Origin: Mya arenaria
Taxonomy: Eukaryota > Mollusca > Bivalvia > Myida > Myidae
Direction: 5' to 3'
NCBI RefSeq assembly: GCF_026914265.1
Contig: NC_069124.1
Span: 12,045,723-12,109,722, forward strand
Length of the DNA: 64,000 bases
Shown here: positions 1 through 11,637 of the stretch, piece after piece
Layout of the letters: each line of letters starts with the position of its first letter
Numbering within the stretch: the first letter of the stretch is position 1
Made by a program: the position numbers and the translations under genes
Notes under the pieces: generated by a model
What the model was told of the DNA's origin: nothing
The model's input: the letters and a program-made list of their open reading frames with translations, nothing else
The model's database searches: none

Positions 1-1715
1 TCTTGCACATCCTTACACTTCCAAATATGCTTTCTGATCACAACAAAATATAAGTTATAACAAGGTGTAATAAACCATTGTTCGTTTCCACTTACCCGAC
101 TGACCCTATTTTTTCCCCCCGACCCTAATCTTTTTGTTAAAGTGTGAATTTATTCGTAATTTCCTAACCATTTTAGAACCATTTTGCTTTTATACCATTT
201 AAGTTCTCCTTGCAACAGTAGGTAAGCCATACGTTTTCATTTGAAATTTTCGTACTATTTGTACATCTCCACACGTTGGCATCTTCCGGTGAGAGTGTCA
301 TAAATTCATGTAAGTCTTTATCATCATAAATACTTGAGGTTTGTGATTCTACATTCGGTGTTTAGTTGGTGGTATTTTCTTCTATGACGTCAAAGCTATC
401 AATTATATCTTACGAAAGTAGGTCATTTTCATGGTAGTCAATTTCTTTGTCAGTGCACCTTCTTATTTCCTGATATCTTCTGAATAAAGATAAAATAAAC
501 TTTTTTTCGAAGCAGGAGATTTAACTGGAGTTACGGCAGTTGTATTGTTTACCTTCTAGAATGGCGATTTTATCGTGTTTTGACTGTTGCCTTTCTTAAA
601 CAGGGGATGTACATGAAACGGGTTTGGATAGTGTATATTTTGTTTTATATACCTTCCATTTGATTGTTGTCATTCCTTCATCCATTGCATATATCCACCT
701 CAGTTTGTTAACATGTGGGGAAATGTGCGTGGGCCGATTCCGTCTCCAACAGAGTTGGCGGCCTTCCCAAAACATGAATTTTACATTTTTAAATCGATCA
801 AGTTGATATATAATAGATGTTTTATGCATTATCGTCACAGTTGAGATAGAAATTCAAACAATAAAATAAAAATAATCATGTTACCATAAAGTAGTAAAAC
901 ATACCGTTGAAACATAGCTTTCTTTATAAAGCTAAGAAGAAGTTCATTCTCTTTTAACGCTTGTTTAATTTCTTAAATATAACTCATTACTAAGAAATAC
1001 ATACAAAACAAAAGCTCACGGCACACGAAGCATTTCAAAATTCTGTCTAGTTAAAATTTTGGCCAAGGGGATTGCATTGTTGAAATACAAACAAATCAAA
1101 AATATTTCAAACGTGTAGAACCAGAAAAAAGCATAATCTTTTATAGGCTTAAAAATATGTTCATATATTTTCTGTCAAAACAATAAGTTGACATCACTTA
1201 CTTGTTTTTACGGTTTTGACCCGTGGTGACCAATGTGAGAACCCCGCTGAAGTCACATGATTCCTCACCCTACGCTATCCTCACTATTCTACTTTAACCA
1301 TGCTATAACCAAAGTACCTAAGGCGATTAACCCTTGCGAAGATTTTGCGTTTGTTCCTTTTGCTCTTGTTTCCCTTACACGGCATGTGTTAGTCGTATGC
1401 GTATTAGAGCTTTCGTGCATCAGTGTATAACACTGACACATGGGGCCCCGTTTAACGTCTTTCCCAGGAGATGATTAGCTTGCTTTGGTGGTAAAGCGGT
1501 AAATCGAACATGCGACTCCTGAGAAAAAGATAGGCCTTTTAATTTTCCTTCAGTACATTAACACCTTTCAGGGCCACTCAAAGTCTATATGCATATGCAG
1601 CCTAGCTTAGATGAATAACTCCTGCTTTGCTCTAGCGTAGTTTTGCGGGTTTCATTTCCCCTGCACCGCAAATCAATACACCGGGAATATGCTAATTTTA
1701 GATAATTTTTGAGGA
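1..1715. other. Gene-free AT-rich left part of copy A
   Basis: No frame with coding character. The short open frames are interrupted by indels against copy B (for example about 120 bp at 566-684 missing from B), which argues against coding. The segment around 95-135 resembles part of the TTA-flanked element at 3851 (cccgaccctaa, ctttttgtt), possibly a decayed relative. Confidence 0.6.
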
Positions 1716-1727
1716 TGCGATAGTTGC

Positions 1728-1780
1728 CCCCCCCCCCCCCCACACACACACACACACGCACACACACACTCACACTTACC
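1728..1780. repeat. Poly-C and (CA)n tract
   Basis: A run of about 13 C is followed by CA/CGCA dinucleotides. The equivalent tract in copy B (21870-21905) is shorter and lacks the long C run. Confidence 0.9.
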
Positions 1781-1915
1781 TTTCTCAATGTTGTGTCTGA
1801 AAAGTGTTGGTATTTGGTTATTATCCTATCAAGTACTATCTCGCCTTGACTTAATATGATTTCAGCTCGTATAACATTTACCCCTTCCAGTGTACCAATT
1901 CCTAAAAGAACATTT

Positions 1916-1985
1916 ATGGTGCCCCCCTTCGAAGAAGAGGGGTATATTGCTTTGCACATGTCGGTCGGTCGGTCGGTCGGTCCGT
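1916..1985. repeat. CCCC-TTCGAAGAAG-GGGG hairpin plus (GTCG)n module
   Basis: gccccccttcgaagaagagg can fold as a short hairpin. It is followed by ggtatattgctttgcacatg and several GTCG units. An identical module lies at 22048-22115 in copy B, and a related one (tatgcccccagaaaatgggg then gacatatagatttgcccttg) at 60750. It probably marks one end of a dispersed repeat that continues into the GGTCA array. Confidence 0.6.
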
Positions 1986-2049
1986 CGCTAGACCAAAGCT
2001 TGTCCGAGTTAAACTCAACAATTCCTGGACGTATGGACATTAAACTTTA

Positions 2050-3000
2050 CATGAAGGTTAGGCCTGACCAGTAGATGACCCCTATTGATTATAGGGGTCA
2101 TCTGATTAAAGGTTAAGGTCACAGTGACTTTAATGATAAAAAGATTTTAAAACTTGTCCGAGTGATAACTGGCAAGATGATGACCATATTGATTAAAGGG
2201 GTCATCAAATCAAAGGTCAAGGTGACAGTGACCTAAAGTGATAAAAGAGATGCAGTTGGGTTTGGCCAGTAGATGGCCCCTATTGTTTTTGTGGTAATCG
2301 GGCCAAAGGTCAAGGTCACAGCGACCTTGAATGGTAAAAGGTTGGCCGAGTGATAACTCGATAATGCATGCACCCATGGTCCTCAAACTTTACTTGGAGG
2401 TTTGGCCTGACCAGTAGATGATCCCTATTGTTCTTGGGGCCATCGGGCCAAAGGTCAAGGTCACATGACTTTGAATGATAAAAGGTTGACTGAGTGATAA
2501 CTCGACAATGCCTGCACCCATGGACCTCAAACTGGACTAGGAGGTTGGGCCTGACCCCAATTAATTTAAGGGGTCATCGGGTCAAAGGTCAAGGTCACAG
2601 TGACATTGAAAGCAAACTTAACAATTCTTGAGCCCATGGTCATCATACTAGACATGGAAGTTAGGCCTGACCAGAAGATGACCCCTTTTTTAGGAGTCTT
2701 CAGATCAAAGGTAAAGGTCACAGTGGCCTTGCATGTGAAATGTTTTTCGAGTGATAACTCGACAATGCCTGCATCCATGGCCCTCAAACTTGACTTTGGG
2801 GTTGTGCCTGACCTGTAGATGACCCCTTATGATTTTAAGGACATCGGGTCAAAGGTCAAGGTCACAGTGACCTTGAACGAAAAGAGCTTGTCTGTGTGAT
2901 TACTTGACAATGCATGCGCCCATTGCCCTTAAACTTGACATTTAGGTTTATGTTGACCAGCTACTGAGTTTAAGGTCATAGAGTCAAAGGTCATGGTCAT
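2050..3000. repeat. GGTCA-rich tandem array, copy A
   Basis: About eight imperfect units of roughly 120 bp. Each contains a variant of gggtcatcgggtcaaaggtc followed by aaggtcacagtgaccttgaa, then a variant of gagtgataactcgacaatgc, then a cctgaccagtagatgacccc block. The densest unit (2846-2873) has GGGTCA-A-AGGTCA, a directly adjoining AGGTCA, and AGGTCA-CAG-TGACCT. The short frames here come from the repeat and are not genes. Similar units are, to my knowledge, dispersed in bivalve genomes. Confidence 0.88.
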
Positions 3001-3850
3001 AACTCATATTCATCATTAAAATGTCTTCATATTTTCTTATTTCCTGCTGTTAAAAGAATATTTTTTATCTGCAAATATCAGTCATCATCTGAACATGATT
3101 AAAATCTGTACCTTCTATCCTCACACTGATTTATTTATCATACCTGTTGTGTGACCCTGAGTGCGTATATGCATCTTTTGAATTGCATTTGTTACTTTTT
3201 CGGTAATGTTAACCAATGAGCCTTCATTCAAGGGCACATGACTATCTACTTTAGCCTCAACATTGCTTATCTTTATTTTGCCTACTAAGATGTGTAAAAT
3301 ATGTGTTCCATATAGTCACGATCATTCTGTTCGTTTACATCTGCATGTATCTCATTTGTGCACGAGCATGTATCCATGTCTCATGTTTCTGTTCTTTGCT
3401 TACTAAACTATGAGCACTAACATCATTCAGTTAGAGACCTGGGTGTCTTGTTTAAACTATAGGCTTCCAGCAATTAATATATATATCTGACATTATAAAA
3501 ACACAAGTTAAAGGTTGAATCATTTTAACATTTTTAATTCATTATTTCAATTTTTAATTAATAAACATTCATCTATAATTCAATCAATGCTTCATGCACA
3601 CATATTTGATTTAATGTTATATAATGTGAAATTGCCTTAGGCCACAGTAAGATCGCAAAATTTAGTATATATGCTAATGCTGAAATTCTGTTGACACTTG
3701 GGTTTATATTCAAAAAATTAAAGGTGTAAAACTTCATAAACATGCAGGTTCACGAACGTCCAGGAGACATCACGGGCTGAATTCCGCTGTATTCTGCGCA
3801 TAAACAAATAGTTATTTCTAAGGCTTTGAGACTGAACGTTCTAATCATTA

Positions 3851-4184
3851 GGCCTAAAAAAAATATGTCTGTTTCGGGTAACCCGACCCTACCTATAAAA
3901 ATGCGCCGACCCCAACTATTTTGTTCCGTTTCTGAGCAAAAAAAAACATTCGTTAGCGAATAGAGAGTTACGAAGGGCGGATAAATGCATATTTTAATCA
4001 GAATTATTGTTTATATGATAAAACAAAGTCAGGCAATGACAGTAATGTAAGAAAGACTGCCATGTGCAAGAAAACACTCTGAACTTACTACAGATTTTGA
4101 AAAAAAAATAAAAAAAATCCCGACCTACCCTACCTAGAAATTTTGGGAAGGTTACTCTAAATAAACAATTATTTTTTGTTGGCC
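3851..4184. mobile_element. Small TTA-flanked inverted-repeat element (copy A only)
   Basis: Inserted sequence of 334 bp with ends GGCCTAAAAAAAATA on the left and GGCCAACAAAAAATAAT on the reverse strand at the right. It is flanked by TTA at 3848-3850 and 4185-4187. Copy B near 24045 reads atcattacaaaaat, an empty site with one TTA. Both ends carry related cccgaccctacc-type subterminal motifs. No coding capacity, so non-autonomous. A 3-bp TWA-type target is typical of PIF/Harbinger elements; that class is an inference. Confidence 0.8.
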
Positions 4185-4187
4185 TTA

Positions 4188-6437
4188 CAAAAACATATAA
4201 TCAACCACTACCTGAAGTATTACTAAACTACCACTGTTATTAATGGTCAAATATTCAAATATCTATCGCAGGCAGAAAATGTAAACATACATGTAATACT
4301 GTTTATAATCCGAAGACCTACATATGTGAATACAGACATGTATACTTATAAAGTAAATTATCTAACGTTGATAAACATGTTAAAACGTTGATTAACTTAA
4401 CATATTTATAGTTTACGATATCTACACAATGAAAGCAGGGCGAAATACTTGCATATATAATTGTACTTAAAGCATACCTCTCCCGGGACATAAGATGGTA
4501 GATTTATATGTTAAAGCAGTAAGAGTAAAGAGCAAAGTACGATGTTGATTACCTTTATTGATGTGATCAAACCCCACAGGTTACTATATTTGTAAACAGT
4601 AGAATCATGAATAACCGAGAAAAAAGCAACGGCCCCTCCTGTTTAGCTGTAGAGATGTATTAATTATATAAACATCGGCCAGGATACTATTTTTTCTCAA
4701 TAAGTTTCTACATAGAATGTTTACATAAAAGACAACGAAAATTATATTTTGTAAACATTTCAATGCCGAATACATTTTACAAAACAAAAACACACACGCA
4801 CGCACGCACGCACGCACATACGCTCGCACATACACACACACGCCCACACAAAATACATGCATATACGCATTTACACACATACAGAGTGATGGGTTTTTTT
4901 CATGAACATTTTTTTTTAATTATTGTTGTGGCTACTCACATGTCTATTTTTTTAATTAATCATATAAGATATCAAGTACTCTCCATTTTTGTTTGTGGGT
5001 CTCATAGTTGTCATGTATTTGTCAAATGTTTTTTTTCTTCTTTTTAATCTTAGCTTCAGGATACTAATTCTGCAACTTCCCAAAAACAGGAATTGCTCAC
5101 AAAACATTTAATTTATTGACGAAAATAAAGGATTTTAGTAAGAAAATATCCATATCACAAGCAGACATTTATTGCTGCAAATTGAAAATAAATTGTAAAA
5201 AAAATCAGAAAATAAAGAAATGTACTCATAAATTGTATAATCTTACAATGAAGGTACATGTACAATATGCGATACACAATATTCAATGTGTATACACATG
5301 CGCAGCTGACAAAAAGAATATAAAAATAATAATTTAACCATAGAAATCACGTACAGGAAATTTAATTCTGTGCGGAAAGAAAGCTTCAAAAATATACAAA
5401 TGCTTCATTTCACTTTATTATCATATTCAAAGTGTTTTATCTTACAAAGCTATTTTGCCTACGTACTTATTTTGGGACAATATACATTCTATCACATGAA
5501 GTTATTTGAAGTTATGGAAACCTAGCGAAATGACCGCCAAGAAAAATGCTTGATCAGTATTAGAATTTAAATATCTAAGTATGACAATTAGAAAAATGCA
5601 TTAAAAAGGCACAGTTAGTCAGTTAATTTTTTAAAGAGGTATTCTCGGAGTTCATGTGATCATATTTAGAAATACAAAAAATAGCGGGTTGGATTGGGTA
5701 ATGTTGAAGCCTTATATTACTCAACTACCAAAATGCAAAAAATGACAACACAATTGATTGCTCTCTTTCAAAGTATATTCCACCAAACCATAACGATTTA
5801 CAAGACAGTAACAAGAAACATTCAAATGTTGACCTTTCGTTCCAATTCCGTTCCTATGTTTGAGTCACATGAAATTCTATCAGAGAATCTGTCCACAGTG
5901 GTGTATTCATGTCTTAATTGATCACTTAAATATATTTTTCGAAACTTTTAGAAAAAGTTTTACAATTGAATGCATAAAACAGACAAGTAATGGGCCTTTA
6001 ATGATTATCTTCATGACATGATAGTTTCTACTTTTGGTTTCAATTCACGAAAAATATCAAATTCAAATTCGTGGAATACAATTGTAAAATTTAATGCATT
6101 TAACTTCCGTTATCAAAATTTCTACTCTTGAGAAAGACGTTTAATGGGGTACTGGAGTAAACAATGGTAAGGAACGGATACACTTGTACTTTGTGTATGT
6201 ATTATTTATTCTATATTTATATAAGACCAGATTAACGTTTTCTTTATCGTGAATATATATGCATTTGCTTAACTTCCGGGTTGGCAAATTCAACGATTGA
6301 CTGCAAGTCATAAGCTTCAAAACAGATGTTTAAAGGTACCTTATTATATTTTTTGTTATTGTTATGAAAAGTTTTATAAATTATTATAATAGATGATAAT
6401 CTGTTGAAAGTGTCATGTTTTCCAAGGGCGTATTTAA
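4188..6437. other. No recognised gene, upstream of MIEAP-like copy A
   Basis: AT-rich sequence shared with copy B. A 75-codon frame at 5694-5921 is intact in both copies with a single base change. It has no recognisable domain, and recent duplication alone explains its conservation. Confidence 0.55.
4788..4850. repeat. CACG/CA microsatellite (copy A only)
   Basis: Interspersed cacgcacgcacg and cacacaca units. Copy B at about 24625 lacks this stretch, so it lies inside an A-specific insertion of about 140 bp. Confidence 0.85.
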
Positions 6438-6441
6438 TTAA

Positions 6442-6792
6442 AGCTGCACTTTCACAGATTGAACTCTTTTTATTTTTCATCTTGGAACGAGCTATTTTTT
6501 GCATAAATACATGAACATCAGTCATATAAGACTGCTGACAAAAATTAGATCGCAGATTTTTATATTTAAGTTCAAAAATTAATGTTTAATGCATTTTTCT
6601 TAAACCGTTAGTATATAACGGTTTAAGCTATTAAACATTATTTTGCGAACGGAAATATGCAAATCTGCGATCTGATCTTTTGTCTGCAATCTTTTATCAT
6701 TGGTTTGCAGGTATTTACACAAAAAAAATTCTCTTTCCAAGACAAAAAATAAAAAAAAGTTGTAAAAACGGTAAATCTGTGAGAGTGCAGCT
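6442..6792. mobile_element. TTAA-flanked foldback element, copy in A
   Basis: Ends AGCTGCACTTTCACAGATT and, inverted, AGCTGCACTCTCACAGATTT, immediately flanked by TTAA at 6438-6441 and 6793-6796. The arms are extended inverted repeats: gatcgcagattttta pairs with aaatctgcgatctga around a centre near 6615. No reading frame of interest. The same family occurs at 26169 and 39326. A TTAA target suggests piggyBac-type or Kolobok-type mobilisation (inference). Confidence 0.8.
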
Positions 6793-7563
6793 TTAAAGCT
6801 AATCATTTGTGTTGGCCGTTCATGTTTCTAAGATGTTACTGAGTGAATTACTTTTTTAATCGAAACGTATGTTATTGCTTATGTAATGTATACAAATAAT
6901 AGGTTCAAAAGTACATATATATATATCAAATACATTATCAACATATAGTTGGCATTAAAATAAAATATAACCGTATTATTCGATATACAATAACGTTAAA
7001 CAGCTGTTTCACGTTTGCCAAAAAAATGATGATTTATTAAACAAACAAAGACAAAAATGATCGAGCAGGCATCAGGAAAATGTCTTTCTAGATATGTTTG
7101 AAAGCCACCCGTGTTATCTTAAGTTTATCTTTCTTATCAAGTCCGTGCTTTAGCTAGTATGTTAAGTGGTTTGCCGCTCCATGTAATAATTACATATTAC
7201 AATCTAAATAACTTAGATTGTCCCCACAGTGATTTTTCGTTTTGTAAATCTTGTCTTATTACTTGAATGCTGGTCCACGAAACGAATCAATATCCTTAAC
7301 TAACCACTTTAAGATTGATATTTTACAAGTAAGTTTTAATCATTCAGTGTAGTAGTACAGGCTGATTTACAATTTGGAATGAAGTTCATTGTGCTTAAAC
7401 AGTATTATTATCAACTGTTTTAGGAGTTCGTGAAAGAAAGTGCGTTAATTAACATTATGTTTCAAAGTTTTGAATCGGTTTACAATACAAATACCGCATA
7501 TAAAATACGCAAAACCTGTCATGTACATAAATAAAATTATACTTCCTCTTTCTGTTTTAAAAG

Positions 7564-10500
7564 GGTAACAACAGAAGAAAGAACAAGGGTAAAACAAGTT
7601 TTGGAAAAAATAAAAAGAAATCAAACAACGGCATGGAGGCACTTCCAGAGACAAGCAAAGGTACGTAAAGTGTGTTTGAAATTATATCTGACTTTCCAAA
7701 ATAGAAAAGAACTCATTTAACACGAAAGTAATATCGTTTTAGCCTCGATATCATGGAAACCTTCGTTCTCATGGATACCATGGCTGCTTTGGGGAACTTT
7801 GGAACTGTTTACAATTTGGAAACATTGGCCATTTAACAAAAGCAAGTAAGTACGTTTGTTTATGTTCTATTTCATCCACTCAACTGTTCCTATAATTTTT
7901 AATAAAATACCAGTATGTGTATACGTTCATAACAACCGCTTAAGCACTCACTAAGCAGATTTTGTAGCTTAAACTTGACTCTCACATTATAAGTTTATAC
8001 GTCGAAGTAATATTATATCATGTGTAATATCTATGCAAAATGCTTGTAACAATGGATGAAGTGAAATGTTTACATAAATGGAAAAACAAAATTAATGATA
8101 AGCATTCTGAATGCCAACATTCAATGAAATTGCAATAAAGTGAAGAATATATAATGTATATACCCCCGTTTCATTTGTAATCGTGATTCCAAAACTTAAG
8201 CATGTTTCGGGAAGATCAACGTGTATTTATTTGTAAACAATGTGGTGTTGTTGAAATTTAATAAAAAAACATGGATGAAGCTGTACTGTTTCTATTTTAG
8301 GCAGACTTTACCAATAACTATAAAAGAAGCTGAAACGATAGAAGACAAGATGGAAGCACAGAAACGAAAGTTTGAAACTATGCTGGCGGAAAAGGATGCC
8401 CGAATTGACGACAGCGATAAAAAATTGAAAATTACGGAGGAACAGAAAGATAACGACATAAAACAACTAAAGATGGAGAACCAAAACCTCGATTCAAAAC
8501 GAAAGCAAACTGAAAAAATTCTACGAGACACAAAGAAGAAGCTAGATGACGCTGAAGCCAACACAAAACAAAGAGACGACCAGATTGAACACCTGCAGAT
8601 GGAAAAGGGAAAACTTGATTCAACACTCAAGCAAACTGAACGAGATAAAACTATTCTTAACAACGAGCTCCTAACAGTAAGAAAACAGCTTCACGACACT
8701 GAGGAAAAGCTGTTTGAAGTTCGAAAGCTGAAAAGAGAAGCGGAGGCAGAAAAGCACGATGCACTACGAAGGTAAGCATTTAACTAATGTTTCGATATTC
8801 ACCCACAGGTAAAAATGCTTGAAGAAAATCCAAGTTCCACTTCCGTCCTAGAATATTATTCATTTTATGGTATTCGATTTTGCATTAGATGGAATCTACT
8901 TTAACTAAATAAAAATACTGATTTTGCATGGAAATTTTATATTTATACATCTGAAGTACACATACTATGATCGTATTTCTAATAAGTAATAAGAAACCTC
9001 CAAAAACTTCTCAGTTTAGCATGGATTCAGTTTTATCACAAACTTATTTACTAGGTTGAGCGAAATGGTGTCAGTCCAATTGCGTGAAAACAATCCTAAC
9101 ATTGTGGACCTAAATGACGAATACATCATTCTCAGTTCGGAGGCCTTAAATAGGTTCCCTTTATTGTATTCAGCTTGACAATATGTTAGCATATGAAAAA
9201 TTATCATTAAACTTCAGTCTAAAGTTGTATCGTTAAATTATAACCTAGGTTGGATGAGATGGTGTCGGTAATCTTTCATGACGAAAATCATGACATCGTC
9301 AACCTCAGCGACGAATACAGACCTACGAAACTGGCGGAGATGTTCAGTGAACTATATGACAACGAGTGGACAGCCGCTTACATGGTCATGGAAGACGAGC
9401 AGTTTCAAGATAGACAGATGATAGACTTTCTACTTGACGTTGTCATGGTAATGATTTTGGTTAGAAAAGCTAGAAACGTTAATATTTGCTTATTAAGCGA
9501 TGTATTTTGCATTTGAAAAACCAACAATGCAGCATATAATAACCAAGCTTATTGATTCATGTCGTCTATGCATGTAGGTTGTATGAACAAAGCACAGTTA
9601 CACTTGCAAAAACACTATAAATGTACCTACATAGTTCGCTATAGTCTACGAAGAATCTAAAGAATGGTAAAACATGACTCAATATTGCATTTCAGGAATC
9701 CTACCTTTTCTGCAAGGACGAGGTTGAGAAAAGCTTTAATGTTGTCTCAGATTGGTTTCTAGACGACGTAAGTTTCATTTTACTGAAATATTTGGATGGT
9801 TCATTATGTGTTTGCTATTAAATATTTTGTATGATGCAAATGTGGTTATATTTTTTTATTATGGTGCGATTGATTTTCCATACATTTGCCAAGGGTCTTC
9901 TTGATAATATGTGTGCACAGTTGTGACAATTAAGTCATACATACAGTTTATGTTTCCACGCAAAGGGTTTACCGAAAGTGCAGCAAATGCGAAAGGCGCC
10001 AAAAGATGGAAGAAAAGTGATCGCTTTGAAGCGGCTTCAAGATATTGAACAAGTAAATCAACATGTATACTTGTATGAAATAAATTAATTTGAATAAACG
10101 AGTAAACTTTCTGAAATATTATCTTGAAAAAAGTGAGGAAAATAGTATTCTTTTCAACTCATTTTTTTTAACTGCGCCAAATTGGTGTACGTATACGATT
10201 TATCCTTTGTGTCTAAATTCATATTGAGCATTACTTTTCATTAGCATAATACTGTTGTGTTACTTTTTTCAGAAATACAAGTCATACATAATAAATATTT
10301 GTCGACATAAGCCTCTTAAACACCTGCTTTCGAGCGAAGACATCAAGAAATACATGACTCTCTGTTTAAAGCTCACTTTGCTGATGAATGCAAACGATCC
10401 GCCTGTTTACCTTGAGTGTTCTGGGTGGAAACCGATAGGAGACCGGCAAGAGGAAGATAAAGATTTACTGGAAAGCGAACATTCTGTACCTGAACTTCCT

Positions 10501-11637
10501 GGTAATGGAGAACAGCCAAAAATTCAAAACAAAGAAGACAAAGATTCGTCCAACGTCGTTGGAACTGACAAGCAAGGAGAAGCACCTACGGGAAATGGTG
10601 ACTCGGGTCAAGATTTTAAAAAAGAAGGTGATACTGAGGATATCGGGGAGGAAGGGATAGAAAATAACGTTCAAATTAATGAAGATAACAAACAAGGAGA
10701 AGATGAATTGGACCCAGAAGAAAGCCAAAATGCAGGCTGCTCTGGTGAATGTCAAATTGACAAAAGCCAACATGTAAGCGGAAACAATGAACACCCTAAT
10801 TTGACTGTGTCAACAAAACCGTCCGAAAACAAAGAAGGAACTGACAGCATTAAAAATATTGAAGCTGAATTAGATGGGGAAAGAGAAGCAGTTAAGGGCA
10901 ATGTTGACTCGGGTAAAGATTTAAATAGTGATGACACAGAAAACAAAGATGCTGCGCTGAAAGGTCAGATCAACGCCACACCAGGCGTGATTGGGGATTC
11001 TGAACAGGAAAGAATAGAAAACGGCGGTCAAATCGCTGAAACTAAATTAAATTCAGTAAACGATGCAGGACAGAACGTAGACGCCAAAAGAGAAGAGCCT
11101 CAAGAAACCCTTGCCCCATTTCAAAGTGATGACGATCAAGGTTCTATGACTGAAAAAATAGCAGGAGAAATGGAAAACAACAAGCAGCCTTGTCAAAAAG
11201 CCAGCATCGACCCTGGCGCAGCATTTCCGACAAATTGTGAACATGACACTCAGAAAGCCCAAATTTACGAAAACAACTTTGAAGAATCCCCTGAAACGAC
11301 TGGGCGTAAAGATGAAAAGGGTATGCCAGAGAGCAACGATCCAAATTCAGAATTTGAGCCGTCTGTTAAACAACTAGAACAACAAAACGATAACTACGAT
11401 TCGAACAAAATCAGTGAAGGAGAATTAAGTAACGCGGAAACTGCTGTAGCGACAAGAGGGGAGTTTGAAAAAGATAAGTACAAAGAGTACACGACCAGAG
11501 GCAAATATACAGAATTCTATGTTTGGCCAGTCATGTATTTGCACAAAAATGGTCCAATGTTGGGGAAAGGAATTGCACATGGAGTCAAGGATAGTAAGGC
11601 CGAACCAAGCGATAAACCGTGGGCTTGGTGGAAATAG
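7564..11637 (+). CDS. SPATA18: Mitochondria-eating protein (MIEAP)-like, copy A
   Basis: Exons read from GT-AG sites with matching phase: 7564-7660, 7743-7845, 8301-8771, 9249-9447, 9696-9767, 9966-10052 and 10273-11637. From the ATG at 7633 (good Kozak context) this gives 774 residues. The first exon is also open upstream of that ATG, so an earlier exon may exist. Order of parts: Trp-rich hydrophobic segment (about 10-40), charged coiled coil (about 50-200), then the MIEAP C-terminal domain. That domain is recognised from AEMFSELYDNEWTAAY, LMNANDPPVYLE and a terminal block with YKEYTTRG, VWPVMYLH and GPMLGKGIA. About 339 acidic, low-complexity residues (about 376-714) sit between DPPVYLE and the terminal block, where I recall only a short linker in the vertebrate protein. 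Mammalian MIEAP acts in mitochondrial quality control; the role here is inferred from homology only. The gene stops at 11637 and the nearest AATAAA is at 12227. It is a paralogue of copy B; one-to-one orthology to SPATA18 is not shown. Confidence 0.83.
9055..9124 (+). pseudogene. Relic of the MIEAP-domain exon head (copy A)
   Basis: After a good acceptor (ttatttactag) the sequence encodes SEMVSVQLRENNPNIVDLND, closely matching the start of the copy B exon at 28856. After DEY the homology stops, no GT donor follows, and the frame reaches a stop within about 20 codons. A second, complete version of the exon with a more diverged head begins at 9249. This looks like a leftover from partial exon duplication or conversion. 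Using it as the acceptor would truncate the protein. Confidence 0.7.

Noticed and set aside
1585..2040. 151-codon minus frame with Gly/Val/Cys-rich stretch
   Set aside because: It spans the poly-C/(CA)n tract and the (GTCG)n module, so the translation is of simple repeats. The copy B version is a different length.
2566..3000. Overlapping 72-73-codon frames on both strands in the GGTCA array
   Set aside because: They arise from the tandem repeat unit and shift with unit boundaries; not genes.
5694..5921. 75-codon frame intact in both duplicated copies (also 25420-25647)
   Set aside because: Only one base differs, so conservation reflects recent duplication. No domain, no splice context and AT-rich composition.
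8292..8663. 123-codon Ser/Cys/Phe-rich minus frame
   Set aside because: Antisense shadow of the coiled-coil exon of MIEAP-like copy A; the same shadow occurs in copy B at 28096-28467.
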